Counted from the stretch's first letter, positions 22,205-34,602 are shown. The stretch is 64,000 bases of DNA from Pollenia angustigena (GCA_930367215.1 OV884058.1:203874208-203938207), one strand, 5' to 3'. The notes: generated by a model from the letters alone, not told the origin. Numbers and translations are program-made.

Positions 22205-24245
22205 ACAAAACATACGTACGGCTGACATCACTTGTCGAAAACTACCAAGTGACATGTGATAAGAGTAATCTTTCAATTATAAAATTCGTTCTGCTCATGG
22301 TTTAAATCAAGATTCTTCTATTTGCTTTTTTAGAATTATCGCCTTTGCTTAATTTCTTTTATCAAACAATGAGCTTGAAAATATATTATCAGTTAATTTA
22401 AATGTGGATGTAGTTTTAAATATTTTTTTGCTTTATTTACTTAGAAAATTTTTTTGTATTATTTTGTTCTTAAAATAATTAAAAATAAAAACAAGTGAGA
22501 GTGCTATATTCGGCTGTGCCGAATCTTTGATACCCTCCATCGATCTTTATCTATATGACCTATCTATAGGATCTGTATGATATCTATTTATTATTAATTT
22601 ATCTTTATAAAAACAGACATCAGCATTAAATTTGTTTGCGGTTTAGACCTATATTAAATTATTGACCGACAATCTTGAGTAAAATATCATGATTTGTTAC
22701 AGTTTAAGCCGATCTTAAATGATTTTCAGGTGGGGAATTTAGATTGGAGCCATGGTAAGTTATGAACCAATCATCCTAAAATTCTGCAGAGTGATTTCTG
22801 GTATTAAAAACATTAATTTCAAACCAGCGGTGAAATTAGTCTTAGCGTTTACAGTGAAGGCAGCTAAATATCGGATCAAAGCTAAATTATGGACCGTATA
22901 TCATAATTTTATAACATTTCTGGTCATATGAAACTGAGTTGGAAGAAATTTTACCACAATAAATATATCTGCTACGGTCTTAGGCGTATTTAATTATTTT
23001 ACTAGAGTGGGCTTTATATTAGGCCCATAGTAAATTATGGACCGATCATCACGAAATTTATTAGTGCTTTTTCTAGTCCTATAAAACTGTGAAGTATTAA
23101 ATTTTATTCTGATACCATTATAAATTACGGTTTTAGGCGTACTAAACTGCTTTCCGAGAGTAGGGTTTATATGGGGCCTAGGGTAAATTATGGACCGATC
23201 TTCACGAAATTTAACGGTGTCATCTCTAGTCCTATAGAACTGTAACGAGCCAAATTTTGGTATAATAGCATTATTAATTACGGTTTTAGGCATACTAAAC
23301 TATTTTCTGGGAGTAGGGTTTATATGGAGCCAAGGGTAAATTATAGACCGATCTTCACAAAATTTTACAGTGTGATTTCCAGTTGAATAAAACGAACTTT
23401 TGCAAAATCTTATGTCATTCCGTTCATTATTCCACCATTTATGTTAGTTTTTGTAACAAACAATTTGACACCAAGTTTGTTCATTTCTTTTGAGTTTTTC
23501 AAAAGTGAGCGTTTTATTGGAATCGGTTCATATTTGACCATAGCTCCCATGCAAATATTACTACCGAAAAAAGCTTTTATTGCCATAACTTCCTTTTAAA
23601 TTTTGGTATTAACATATAAATTGGCGATAATAACGTTTACGATTGCTACTATGTCAAGACAAAATTAACCATTTAACAATTAACCATAGGTCCCATATAA
23701 ACCCCCCGTCATTTAATCTCATATAGATGAAGATATCTTAATAATATTCGGCACAAAGAACTTTTACCAATGGGTCCCAAATAAGGAACACTAGCAAAAA
23801 TTGTTTTTATAAACTGTGTTGTAGGGTATCATATGGTCAAGCTTGCCGTTGAAAATCACCTTTCAAAAGTTAAAATCATTAAACCTTCATATGTTTATGC
23901 ATAACCTTATTTTAAATGAAACTATTCACCTTCCTACCTATTGGAGCTCAAAATCACTGTACAAAACGTACCGTACAGTTAACATCACTGGCCAAACACT
24001 ACCAAGTGACATGTGATAAGTCTAATCTTTCAATCATAAAATTCGTTTTGCTAATGGTTTCAATCAAGATTCTTCTATTTGCTTTTTTAGAATTATCGCC
24101 TTTGCTAAATTTCTTTTATCAAACAATGAGTTTGAAAATATATTATCAGTTAATTTTAATTTGCGTGTAGTTTTAAATATTTTATTGCTTTATTTTCAAA
24201 AATTTTTTATATAATTTTGTTCTTAAAATAATAAAAAATAAAAAA
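22205..24245 (+). repeat. Direct repeats of ~285 bp flanking a DINE-like element
   Basis: 22205-22490 and 23961-24245 are about 90% alike and in the same orientation (shared ACCAAGTGACATGTGATAAG and GAATTATCGCCTTTGCT). The DINE-1/mini-me-like element lies between them. There is no coding interior or LTR signature. Confidence 0.75.
22494..23880. mobile_element. DINE-1/mini-me-like repeat with 152-bp internal copies
   Basis: Begins AGAGTGCTATATTCGGCTGT, containing the hairpin TTCGGC-TGT-GCCGAA, then GATACCCTCCA, as in the copies at 46498 and 51382. Internally, TACGGTTTTAGGCGTACTAAA units repeat with a 152-bp period from about 22976. The right part (GGTATCATATGGTCAAGCTT) resembles the tails at 40235 and 63930. 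Assignment to DINE-1-like Helentrons is inference. Confidence 0.6.
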
Positions 24246-24379
24246 AAAAAGATTAAAACAGTGATAAATAAAAGCATAATAATTGTTTTTAAAAATGTAC
24301 TTCATTTTAATAGAAACATACAGAGATAATGGAAATGTGACTTGCAGATAGTTTGCTTAGGTGGCTACCTTAAATTATC

Positions 24380-24705
24380 ACGCAAAGTATTCCATAATAC
24401 TTTGTGAGAAAGAAATCTAATGATTTTTATTACAACTGTCAAAAAATCTAATTAAACATTACAGTTTGTATTCACACAATTACAAATGAGCATTGTTAAA
24501 ATGCAACCCTGATGAAATAAAAATCATTATTGTTTAGAAAAATTTCAAAAAACGATGAAGTCGTGCATTTTTTTCGTAATAATTGTCATTTTCATAACAC
24601 ATTGCATTCATACTATCACACCTCTTAATATTACTTGAGTTTTTGATATGTATTAATACAAAGTATAATAGTGTAAAGTAGCCTTTAGTTCTTACGGCCA
24701 TTATT
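24380..24705. mobile_element. 5'-truncated MITE of the AGGCTAGTTTACACTAT family
   Basis: Shares ATTACAGTTTGTATTCACAC and ATAGTGTAAAGTAGCCTTTA with the complete copy at 30477-31004. The left end is missing. Confidence 0.6.
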
Positions 24706-24837
24706 ACAACTTGCTGATAGTTAAAGGCAGGATTTTTTACCACGTATTAAAAGTTTTTCACTATTTGCTTTAAACTAAATTGAGCAATATGGAAATGCAA
24801 GTTCATCCTACCTGGTAGGTTAAAGTTAAATTAAAAC

Positions 24838-25323
24838 CAGGGACCGTAACCGTTATTCCTTTTTTTTTCATAAATGTCAGATAATAACAAATATTTTTTG
24901 ATTTTTATTTTTTTGAGCAAAAAAAAAGGTATTCTTTTGATATTAAATTTTTTTTTAACAAAAATAACCGTTATTTTTAAATTTTTAATTTTTTTTTAAC
25001 AAATAACAGTGTAATAATTATTTAGTTGACTTTCAATATTTATTTTAATGTGCATACGAAATCCCAATAATGATTACACATTAAAATATACATTTAAAAT
25101 CAACTTTATTATAATAACACGTACATTTTTTTAGAGAATGACTTTTATTTTGACTTGAAAAAATTAAAATCAAAATTTCAAAAATGAATATATTTTATCA
25201 TAGACTAGTACTAAAATTTAGTATGTAGTATACTTGAAACAGTTTTCCAACATTTACTTCTATATGCTTTTTTTTTTTTTTTTTGTTTAAAAATTTCAAA
25301 ATAACTGTTATTTTCGGTCCCTG
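24838..25323. mobile_element. Short hAT-type element, CAGGGACCG ends
   Basis: CAGGGACCGTAACCGTTATT at the left, AATAACTGTTATTTTCGGTC then CCTG at the right. Flanks ATTAAAAC and GCTAAAAC agree at 6 of 8 positions. Another CAGGGACCGTAAC end occurs at 51889. Non-coding. Confidence 0.75.
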
Positions 25324-25859
25324 GCTAAAACAATAAATTACTTGTTATACGCAGTGTTGCCACTTTGTGGGTTATTACCCGAATTTGGTATACATTTTAC
25401 GGTCGTGGGTAATTTCTCTTAGGTGTAATTCAGGTGTAATTTGAAATTTTCACTCCAGATGCCCTAATAAAATCAAGATTCGATTTCAGTGATGACATTT
25501 ATTTCTTTTTAAATATTGTTGCTTAAAATGCACAGCCAACGTCTCGGTTTCTTTTTAAGAAACGACTTCAATCATCAAACATACATATATTTTCAAATGT
25601 TTGGTAATGAATGTCGCAAGATGGACCCTTAGATTTGGATAAAGATGCCTATCATAGTGATTTAGAACCTGAAGTTTATTGAAAAGAGTTATTCAAACTA
25701 AAAACTTGCCTGGGGGAAGATATGTTTCCAATATTGCAACATATAATTAATTTTATTTCTATTTTGCTACTTTTTAATGTTTTAATTTAAAGAATATTTA
25801 ACGCCTTTTACAGTTGTAAAACTAAATTATGAAAGGGGCAGTTGTATAAAACTCTGCAC

Positions 25860-26076
25860 ACAGAAAAAAATAAAAATTGATTTCAATTAAAAAATTTGTG
25901 ATATTAATTAAAAAATTAATTAAATTTGCACCAGTAAACAAATTAATAGTATCAATTAAACCAGTTAATAGTATTAATTAAACGTTTAATTCACTTGATT
26001 AAATTTTTAATTAAAACTGATTTTATTTTTGATTAATGCTTTAATTGGTGAAAAATTTTTGAGAATTTTTTCTGTG
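25860..26076. mobile_element. MITE, CACAGAAAAAAAT ends
   Basis: CACAGAAAAAAATAAAAATT ... GAATTTTTTCTGTG, flanked by CA on both sides. About 217 bp of alternating TTAATTAA-rich sequence that could fold on itself. Confidence 0.65.
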
Positions 26077-26209
26077 CAGGCATTTTGTTTACTAAATAAG
26101 GTATGTATAAAGGGTATTTTTTAACACCATGAAAATTAAAATGGTAGGCAACACAAAAAAAAATTAATTTTAAAATTAAAATTATTATTAAAAACAAGTA
26201 GACTTTGAC

Positions 26210-26600
26210 GAAACGCATTGCAGACGTCCAATTTTGTTTCCCTTTTTCAAATAAAATGAACAATGTTGACATCCAAGGCACCGATTGTTGCTGGTTTATC
26301 AGCATTAACCACTGACTTCACAGCCCTACGGAAAACAATCTATAAGTGTCACATCGCACGGCCTTGAAGTCTATTTTCTCTAAATCAACACATGGCCTTC
26401 ATTTGTGAAAAAAAGTTGCGTTATTCAAATCATGAAGTCACCTTTAAGTTGCGAAAATCGATGGCTGATTTTCAAAGTATATTTGGATAATTTGGTGGCG
26501 TTGTTCAAGCATGAATCTATTCATGATTATGCGCCTGATCAAAAAGTGAAAACAGTATGGCAGTTCGTTTGACAGCTAACCTTTCGTAAGCTCTATGGGG
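26210..26600 (-). pseudogene. Small relic of a mariner-type transposase
   Basis: Minus-strand text such as LMLINQQQS, resembling YADKPATI..L, lies after GCCGTGCGATGTGACACTTAT, the decayed equivalent of the SCDLTPLDYFLWG segment of the other mariner copies. Order and orientation fit 5930-6770. Very degraded. Confidence 0.4.
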
Positions 26601-27814
26601 CTAAAAAGCATCCATTATAAAGCAATGATAAGGAACATTTTAAACCTTTCCAAGATATATCAACCAAATGTGGAAGTTGAACTCATTAGCAGTTTCATTA
26701 ATTTTTTTCAAGTCTTTAATGTTTTTTTGTTAATTTAAATAAAATTAACAGCTTGACTGATACTGATCTTGTTTTAATGAGTTTGTTGTGTTTTTGCTTC
26801 TTTGTAAATGTCTTTTTATTTACACAGAAAAAAGTAACAAACGGGTTTGATCACCAAAATAATTAAAACAAGCAAAAATTTTTTTAATTTTGCACCTATC
26901 ACCGAAATGATTATACCAATTAGTCAAACTTGCAAAAATTGCAAAACAAGGATTTTTTTTCCAATTAAAAAGTTTTTACATTTTAATTACAAAAATAATT
27001 GAAAAAATTATTAATATTAAACAATATTTTAATTGAATGAATTACCAAATTAATTAAAAAAATTCAATATTTTAATTGAATGAATTACTAACGTAATTGA
27101 TTACAATACAGAAAATTAATTATTTTAATAATTGTATTGATTAAAACAGTGATTGAATTTTTGCATTAAATTGATTAAATTTTTAATTGAATAAATTAAA
27201 CAGTGTATTTGAAATACAATCTTAATTCAATTACGCAAATTATTCAATCAAACAAATAGTTAATTGAATAAGTTTGTTAAATCAATTCAGTTGATGGTTA
27301 AATGAAGAAAAATAATAATATTTAAAATATATGTTTTATTTAAATATGGTTTAAAGGTAACTTGTTTTATTTGTTTAATTGTAATAGCTCATGCTTAATT
27401 GTACAAATTTTGGAAGATTTTTTTGACAAAGGAATTTCATACATACAACTTTGTATAAAATTGCAGAATAACTCTGATTCTTCAGGGTATTCAAGATTGA
27501 AAACAAATAACTGTTTTTGTTGTGTAATTTGGCTGTACTTTTTTCACCTTTTCACTTTAAACGCACAACATGAAATGACGCCAAAAATAATTCAAGAATT
27601 AACAAACAAAGAAAATTAACACAAAATTTCGATTGCGACCATAACCACCGTCAACTTTGTGGTCAGCCACAAGGCGATTTTTTATTTTACGCATAATATA
27701 CATATGTATGTAGGCTCATTATTGACATTGGTGGTGGTCATAATTTTAATTCGTCTATAACAAATTTCAGTTCATTTTTTACTTGTTGATAGTTTTTTTT
27801 TGCACGCGACGCTT

Positions 27815-28772
27815 CCCAGCGGGAAAACTCAGAAGACCTTCTTACTTCAGGCCTTTTTAAAGGCCTGCTTAAAAAATTTTTGGATTTAATTCATATTCTT
27901 ACGTAACTGCTAAAGAATGCCTCATAGAAGGCCTCGGCTCTTTGGTATGAGAAGCGAGAAAAGAAGGAGTAACATTTTTTGTTTTGTTTTTTTTTTGCAC
28001 AAGCAAAGGCAAAAGAATTCAGATCCCTTTACAAAAACAAAGTAAAATATGCTGTAAATCATTTTAGTTGAAGTGGAAAAGAGAAAGAATAAAATTTTTT
28101 GTTTTGTTTTTTTCAGATCCCGTTATAAAAACAAAGTAACAAAGTAGGTGCATATTAAAATACAAAATAAAAACAATAATGTAAATCATTTTAGTTGAGT
28201 TTTGTCCATTAAGGAAGATAGGTACTTGTGCTTAAAAGTTTTTTTTTATTATAGGTATACTTTTATTTACAATGTTTAGCAAATTTGATTATTTCAATAA
28301 AAAAATAGGTATCACATGTGTTATTAAACCACAATAAGTTTAATAAAATATATAAACATACGTTGCACGAAGCCTGTTCAGTCTTCTAATTTCATTTGTA
28401 AGGAAATATTCCTTAATGTTTTAGACTGATAGCCCTTCAATATGACCTTTAATGCATTTGTAGAAGGATGGTCTGAAAGGCCTTTTAAAAGCCATTAATT
28501 GAAAGGCCTTTTAACATACCTTTTTTAAAAGCCCTTCAAGATAACCTTTTTGCTAAGGCCTTTTGAAAGTCATTCTCTGGAAAGCCTTCTAAGAGCCATT
28601 TATTTGAAGGCCTTTAAGAAGCTCTGGAGAAGAATGGAAGGCCTTCTCCGCAATGACAACGCGTGTAAAAAAGATATGAGTATGGAATGGAGCGAGAAGG
28701 CCTTGTTTATCCAAAAGAAGGGGTACAGAGGCCTTCTGGAAGGCCTCCGTACTCCTTCTTTTTCCCGCTGGG
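27815..28772. mobile_element. Element with CCCAGCGGGAAAA ends and clustered AGGCCT motifs
   Basis: CCCAGCGGGAAAA at 27815 and TTTTCCCGCTGGG ending at 28772. Towards both ends, and densely over 28440-28750, the palindrome AGGCCT recurs at least ten times, mostly as GAAGGCCTT or AAAGGCCTTTT. Short frames on both strands (28550-28816) arise from these palindromes and are not considered coding. Confidence 0.7.
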
Positions 28773-28806
28773 TTACTGTTCTTTTGATGACAAAAACATG
28801 TGTGTA

Positions 28807-29180
28807 TGTACATTAGGGTGGCAGCTAAATTTCAACTTTGGATTTTCAACATCTCCCGGGCGGAATATTGTGCCATATGGTCTAAAACTGATGTGGAAAA
28901 AATTTCAGCCAAATCGGATAACTTTTACCCCTGCCCCTTTGAGGTCAAAGTTCAAATGATAAAAAAAAAAATTCGAAGAAAAAATTTTTTGCTTGTATGC
29001 AATTTTTTTTTTTTATCATTTGAACTTTGACCTCAAAGGGGCAGGGGTAAAAGTTATCCGATTTGGCTGAAATTTTTTCCACATCAGTTTTAGACCATGG
29101 GGCACAATATTCCGCCCGGGAGACATCAATATTAATACAAAAAAATTGCTCCATACATTTAGCTGCCACCCTAATGTACA
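28807..29180. mobile_element. Foldback MITE, near-perfect ~170-bp arms
   Basis: TGTACATTAGGGTGGCAGCT at 28807 is mirrored by AGCTGCCACCCTAATGTACA ending at 29180. The arms include CTCCCGGGCGGAATATTGTG and CTGCCCCTTTGAGGTCAAAG. They meet around an A/T run near 28965-29010; the right arm has a ~20-bp insertion. Mirror-image open frames on the two strands follow from the symmetry. Confidence 0.9.
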
Positions 29181-29582
29181 TGTAAGGGCTAAGACAATAA
29201 ATTTATAAAGATGTTGGTTGCACTTGTAACATTTTTCGCAAACTGTTGATGAGGGAGGAAAGCAACAAGGAGAAAGCAACAAAGTGTTCAATTCAAACAA
29301 CCGAGTTGATTGATTCAATTAAACTTATAATAAAAATTAAGCTTAAAATCAAGTAAAATTTTAATTGCAAAAAATATTTTTTTTTAATTCAATCAATTAA
29401 GAACGTAATCAAATTTATTTTAAAATTCAAAAATCACTATTAATTGAAAAAAAACTGCCAATAATTTTTTCTGTGTAATAAAACTTCAATTTTATATCAG
29501 GTGTAATTTCATTTAATTCGGGTAATTTTGTTTCATCTCAAGTGTAATTTTGAATTTTGCTGATGGTAACACTGGTTATACG

Positions 29583-30476
29583 TCCGACAAAATCCTACCT
29601 TTAACTAACGGCAAGTGGTTATAATGACCCTTATGGCCATTTTCTCAATGTATCGACAAACTGTCTGTTACTTAATGTCAACATAAATTTATTGGAACGA
29701 TAAACTGTCCGTTAAAGATGTTGGTTTCTCAATATACCGACAAAAAACATTGTTTTCAGCTGGCAACGCCACTCAAAATACATGTAAAAGTTGGGAGTCA
29801 GCTGATTGAATTTATCTGTACGGCAAATAAAAGGAAAATAAATAATTGGCAGATGAGTGCCGGTTAGCTTTGCGATAAAATCGAAGCAAATGAGACATTG
29901 AGAAAACCAAATTTCTTTAATGTGCAGTTTTTCGTTGGGAAAAAAGATAATTGCCTAATGAGAAAATGGCCATTAGTATCTCAATTTCATTTTCTTATTT
30001 TGAAGTACAATAGCAAAGTGTTGCCAATTTAGGCGGTAAGTCGCTAGACCTATGGCTAATAAATCACTGATGGTTAAACGCTGGTTTAGTTGAACTAAAC
30101 TTGAATTTATATGTAGCTTAAACTCAACAACTATAAATCAGTGTCCCATGTATATTATATGTTGTTAAAAAAATAACATGTGGCAGCACAACGATGAATC
30201 TTATCAAATTCATTTTATGCGTTTGAAGATGGTTTATATGTTTTGTGATTTATAGATTAGTTGGTTTAAACACATTTTTAAGCTAAAAGAGAGTTTAACT
30301 AGCTCTGATTTTTTAGCCCTTAGACTTTTTTAACTTGTTTAGCCATGAAAAATTTTATGTTATTTTAAGTTTATGTTAACTACCGGCTATTTTTTAGTCA
30401 TTTTTATATGTCAATATTTCCTTAAAATTTGAGCAGTCCTGCATTCGTTGTGTTGTAAGGTTGAAATATTTCCTAA
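29583..30476. other. No gene seen
   Basis: 29590-29640 carries an inverted match (~45 bp, TAACTAACGGCAAGTGGTTA) to 24690-24740. The rest is unrecognised AT-rich sequence. Confidence 0.5.
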
Positions 30477-31004
30477 AGGCTTGTTCACACTATCACTCAA
30501 ATCTTACATATTCCATACTTCTTTGTGGGATAGAAATTTAAGGAGTTTTGATGCGACTTTCAAAAAATTTTATTAAACATTACAGTTTGTATTTACACTA
30601 TCCCACGTGAATATGCTTTTGATAGAATGCAACCCCGATCAAATGAAAATTATTATTGTTTTGAAAAATATTTTAAAAAGATTAAGTCGTATGGGATAAC
30701 AATTTTTTTTCGTAATACTTGTAATTTTCTTAACACACTGCATTCAAACTATAACACTTTTACTTATTAATTGAATCTTTGACATGTTTTATAATAGTAT
30801 AATAAAATTTATACTTTATTAAATTATTTAAGCTCAAGGTCACTTTTTAAAAAATTAATTAAAATGTTTTTATGTTTTAATTTTTTAAAAAAGTGACCTT
30901 AAGCTTAAATAATTTAATAAAGTATAAAATTTAATAAAAAAGGTCGAAGAAAAAGGATTATAATTTACTATAGTATAATAAAGTATTATAGTGTAAACTA
31001 GCCT
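30477..31004. mobile_element. MITE with AGGCTWGTTYACACTAT ends, TAA duplication
   Basis: AGGCTTGTTCACACTAT at the left and ATAGTGTAAACTAGCCT at the right, flanked by TAA on both sides, a 3-bp TWA duplication suggesting PIF/Harbinger. Nested within is a palindrome with ~55-bp arms at about 30806-30929 (AAGGTCACTTTTT / AAAAAGTGACCTT). Confidence 0.75.
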
Positions 31005-31054
31005 TAATTAGTTACAACACATGATTTTTGCGATAACAAAAATTTAATTTTATC

Positions 31055-31356
31055 AATAATTAGTATTGTGGTTATTTTGTTGAACTATTTATGGTTTTTA
31101 ACCCATTTTTTTAATATTTTTAATTAGGCTTAAGTTTATCAAATTTAATTTTCATTAAATTATTTTTATGAAGAAAGGAATTTTACAACATGAAAATTAA
31201 TTGAAATTGTTATTGATAATCTTTCGTACTTGACCGTGGCCGGGGCTCGAACACTGGCCGGCAGGTTACCATGACATGTTTCGATCGCAACCACTCGATC
31301 TCTTCAGATGGATGTACCGTCTTACACTCGCAGCCATCGACGACTGCTGATGTCAA
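31055..31356 (-). mobile_element. Dispersed SINE copy, minus strand
   Basis: Reverse complement of array position 2811-3124 with scattered differences. The B box is altered (GGGGCTCGAACACTGGCC on the plus strand). It ends precisely where the SINE part of the 562-bp unit ends, showing the 314-bp segment moves independently of the spacer. Confidence 0.85.
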
Positions 31357-31359
31357 TTA

Positions 31360-32200
31360 TCGATATTTTAAGTACAAAAAAAATTGTTTATACAAAGTAA
31401 ATATAATAATCTATTTTGTGCAATATCAGCGTAAAGAATAATTTTGCAGGTTTTGTTTATTAAAATTGATGCGCTTTTTAGAAAACTCTTGCTTTTCCAT
31501 ATTTTAACTATTTAGCCATTGGTAAAACTGACGGATTCACTATTGACTTTGTCACCAGTACTACAGACCGGCCTTCTTGTCTGCTTGTCATTGAAAACAT
31601 ACATTTTAGAACTTCTAGTATACATTTTCGAATATTTTTACTAGCTTTTCTCACTGATAATATAAGTGGACAAGGCATTTAATTTAACCGAAATACGTGC
31701 TTAGATTATGTTAAAATAACATGTTTAATTAATAAAAAGAACTGATAACACACGGGAACAAAATTTTACCTTTATTGCAAATTTTTACTATTTTGAGGTC
31801 GCTAATTTCAAATCTTATCTCGATTTTTTCCTATCAGCTGGCATTTTAAAGCCTAATTTAAATATTAGAAATTGCAATGCTTCTTAACTTTAAATCACAA
31901 GTTTGTTTCGCTTCGAGTATTTGTAAAAATTGCGAATTTATTATAATTAATAAAAAAAATTAAATTCCTTTCACTTTTTAAATATTTTGAGATAATTTTT
32001 TTTCTTAAAATAAATTTTTAAAGATAAAAAATTCAAACCAAGAGATAAACAAATTAATAATTTTTTAGAGCATAACATAAGTACATATGTATGTATGGAT
32101 ATGTAAATACTCCAGTAAAACAATTACATTCAGAGATAAGCGACAAGTGCATTTGTAAAAATACAGTGTGAACATTTCTTAAGAAAATTAATAATTCTTA
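31360..32200. other. No gene seen
   Basis: AT-rich. A pogo-like TACAGTAAAACTTCGATGTT end follows at 32203; its partner was not found, though a similar end in the same orientation lies at 33782. Confidence 0.5.
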
Positions 32201-32390
32201 TACAGTAAAACTTCGATGTTACGAATCTGAAGAGGATCGAAAACCATGGATTAAAACTTGTCCGGATAAAATTGTTTACTGGTACACCAATCTATAAGTT
32301 TTATAAGGTTGTAGTACCTAAAGCTCGATTCACCCATGCGTTTCGAACAATATTTTTGTCCGGAGAAATTTTTTTATATCTATTGATTGA

Positions 32391-32435
32391 TGATGATGAT
32401 CTGGCCTAAGCAACCAGTGCAATGCGCATAAAAGC
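32391..32435 (+). ncRNA. Decayed hammerhead-family block
   Basis: GATGATCTGGCCTAAGCAAC / CAGTGCAATGCGCATA matches the hammerhead block of 8629-8677, but the core CTGATGA has lost its C and GAAA has become GCAA. Presumed dead. The sequence after it, to about 32510, also matches the family. Confidence 0.5.
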
Positions 32436-32676
32436 TACCTTTCCTCAACAATTACTTTCAGTGTATTTATCAAATATGAACAATTGGGAATTTAGCACGT
32501 CATACAGAAGTCTTATTAATAAGAAATTATTTTGTTTGGCAAATTTTTGTTTTGAATTGGCTTAATCTTATTTTTTGTTCAGAACAAAATGAACTGAGTT
32601 GCAGCTTTTTTCAATTTGTGCAAAAATGTTGAAATGATTGTTTTTTGCTGAATAACACTGGTTTACAGCCAAAAAA

Positions 32677-33332
32677 TACCAAGAACGCCACATGCCTAGA
32701 TAAGTTAATTGGGACCTCCTGAACACGAAAAACGCTGTAATTTTTTTTCCTAAGTACCGTTTTTTCGGTGTATGGTCCCACTCAAACCCGCGTGGAGCCC
32801 AACCGAAAAATACAGTTTTTATTAAAGATTTTTTTGTGGAACGACAATATTTTCATCTCATATAAAACTCCGTTTTTTTATGTATGTAACGTTAAAACTG
32901 ATGGAATTTTATATGATATGAAAATATTGTCGTTCCACAAAATCCTTAATAAAAACTTAATTTTTCATCCGTTTTTTTTTTCAAATCACGCTTAAAATGT
33001 TGGTAATTAAATATACTATTTGTTAAAAAAATAAAACATTCCAGATATTTAATATAACGTAGAAAAAAAGGAAATAAAAATTAAAAATTTTGAAAAACAC
33101 GTAAAAATTAGGCAAATTTTGAACTTTGAGGTGCCATAACTCAGCCATTTCTTATCAGATAGAAATTTTCAGCATATCGGTTGGGCTCCACAAGGGTTTG
33201 AGTGGGACCATACACCGAAAAACACAAAAGTACCGTTATCTATAAAACGGTACTTAGGAAAAAAAAAATTACAGCGTTGTTCGTTTTCAGGAGGTCCCAA
33301 TTAACTTATCTAGGCATGTGACGTTCTTGGTA
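32677..33332. mobile_element. Long-inverted-repeat element with an inner palindrome
   Basis: TACCAAGAACGCCACATGCC at the left, GGCATGTGACGTTCTTGGTA at the right; the arms continue for about 140 bp (ATTGGGACCTCCTGAA, GTATGGTCCCACTCAAACC). Inside, 32815-32870 and 32911-32960 form a second inverted pair (GTGGAACGACAATATTTTCA). Confidence 0.85.
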
Positions 33333-33945
33333 CCTTTCCAAATTAAAAATTTGTAAAGCAGTGTAATTAAATAACAAAAAATAATATAATTAAAAATAAT
33401 AATATCACTTTTCTTAGACCCCTTTTAGACGCGGCAAGTTAGTTGCGCAAGTAACTTGCCGAGATGAAAGGGGTCTTACATCTGTAAAACATATGGTAGC
33501 TTTGTTTTGCCGGACAGATGAATCGTTCTGTAGAACAATCTCAGTAAAAAAACATTATTTTTCGGACAAAAATATTGTTCGGAACGCATGGATGAATCCA
33601 CTTTAATCGACGGATTATATTTTACTTTTTTTTTGGTGTAAAAGTACACAAGTTAAATTATTTTCAAAGATTAATAATTTCAAAGATGTTAATATGTAAT
33701 GGATGAAAGAAATTATCACACAAAATCAAACTTTGTATGAAAAATGTAACCAATTCCCAACTCAGTTTGCCCGGTCAAAACACAGTGAAGCTTCAATATA
33801 ACAAATTTGAAAGGTATCGAAATATACTTTGTTATAGCTATCGTCCGCTCACTATTAGTTTGACCAACCGGCCATTTTTCTGGATCCAAAACATGTTTCG
33901 CGAAATTTTTATGGTTTCTGAGATATTAAGCATTAATTGAGGCTA

Positions 33946-33985
33946 CACTGATAGAAAAGGCGTCACAATGCCTTTTCTATCAGTG
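33946..33985. repeat. Hairpin, 16-bp perfect arms
   Basis: CACTGATAGAAAAGGC, 8-base loop, GCCTTTTCTATCAGTG. It may be the end of a MITE or a stand-alone stem-loop. No U-tract or gene context supports a terminator. Confidence 0.8.
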
Positions 33986-34137
33986 ACAAGTGTCTTCGTT
34001 TTTGACCACATGACACTTTTCATCAAGGTGATGTCAACTTTAACATCACTTGGCCAAAGTGTCATTTGGGTCAAAATGACGAAAATGTCCTCGGCTTATA
34101 AATGTTATAAACAAATAATGGTCTGATAATATAATAT

Positions 34138-34602
34138 TTATACCCACACCACAATAGTGGATAGAGTATTTTTGGTGATGTGTGTAACACCTTAAAATAT
34201 TGGTCCCACCTTAAAGTATACCGATCGACTCAGAATCACTTTCTGAGTCGATCAAACGATGTCCATCCGGCTGGCTGGCAGGCTGGCTGTCCATGTAATC
34301 TTGTCGATAGGGGCAATTTCAGAAACTATCAAACCGATTTGAATGAAATGTAAAACATAGATATTTCCATATTTATGTGGCTACATAAGCTATGCAGTTT
34401 TTAAAAATTAGGACCACAAGCGGAGGAAGGGGGCAATTTCTGCCTCTCACAAACTTTCAGACCGATAATAATGAAATTTAAAACAAAGATAGATTCATAT
34501 TTATATGGACACATAAGCAAGATTCTCCATGGGTACCGAATAGGGTGCACTCTCGTAAGTATCATATAGCCGGGCTTGACCGACTGTACTTTCTTACTTG
34601 TC
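34138..34602. repeat. DINE/mini-me-like fragment
   Basis: TTATACCCACACCACAATAG at the start, a GGCTGGCTGGCAGGCTGGCT tract and a final ATCATATAGCCGGGCTTGAC resemble the ends and tails of the copies at 22494-23880 and 40080-40290. Confidence 0.5.

Larger units (their letters stand above)
26823..29475. mobile_element. TA-flanked element with CACAGAAAAAA ends, 2.65 kb
   Basis: CACAGAAAAAAGTAACAAAC / ...TTTTTTCTGTG flanked by TA. The ends are AATTA-rich, like 25860-26076. The middle is occupied by the CCCAGCGGGAAAA element (27815-28772) and the foldback at 28807-29180. Confidence 0.7.
25352..29574. mobile_element. hAT-type element with perfect 8-bp duplication, filled with nested insertions
   Basis: Ends CAGTGTTGCCA / TGGTAACACTG are bordered by GTTATACG at 25344-25351 and again at 29575-29582. 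Subterminal GGTGTAATT motifs occur in inverted order. Most of the 4.2 kb is later insertions (25860-26076, 26823-29475, a mariner relic). No transposase of its own is seen. Confidence 0.85.

Noticed and set aside
22205..24245. LTR pair
   Set aside because: The interior is a DINE-like repeat without coding sequence, so a duplicated repeat is the simpler reading.
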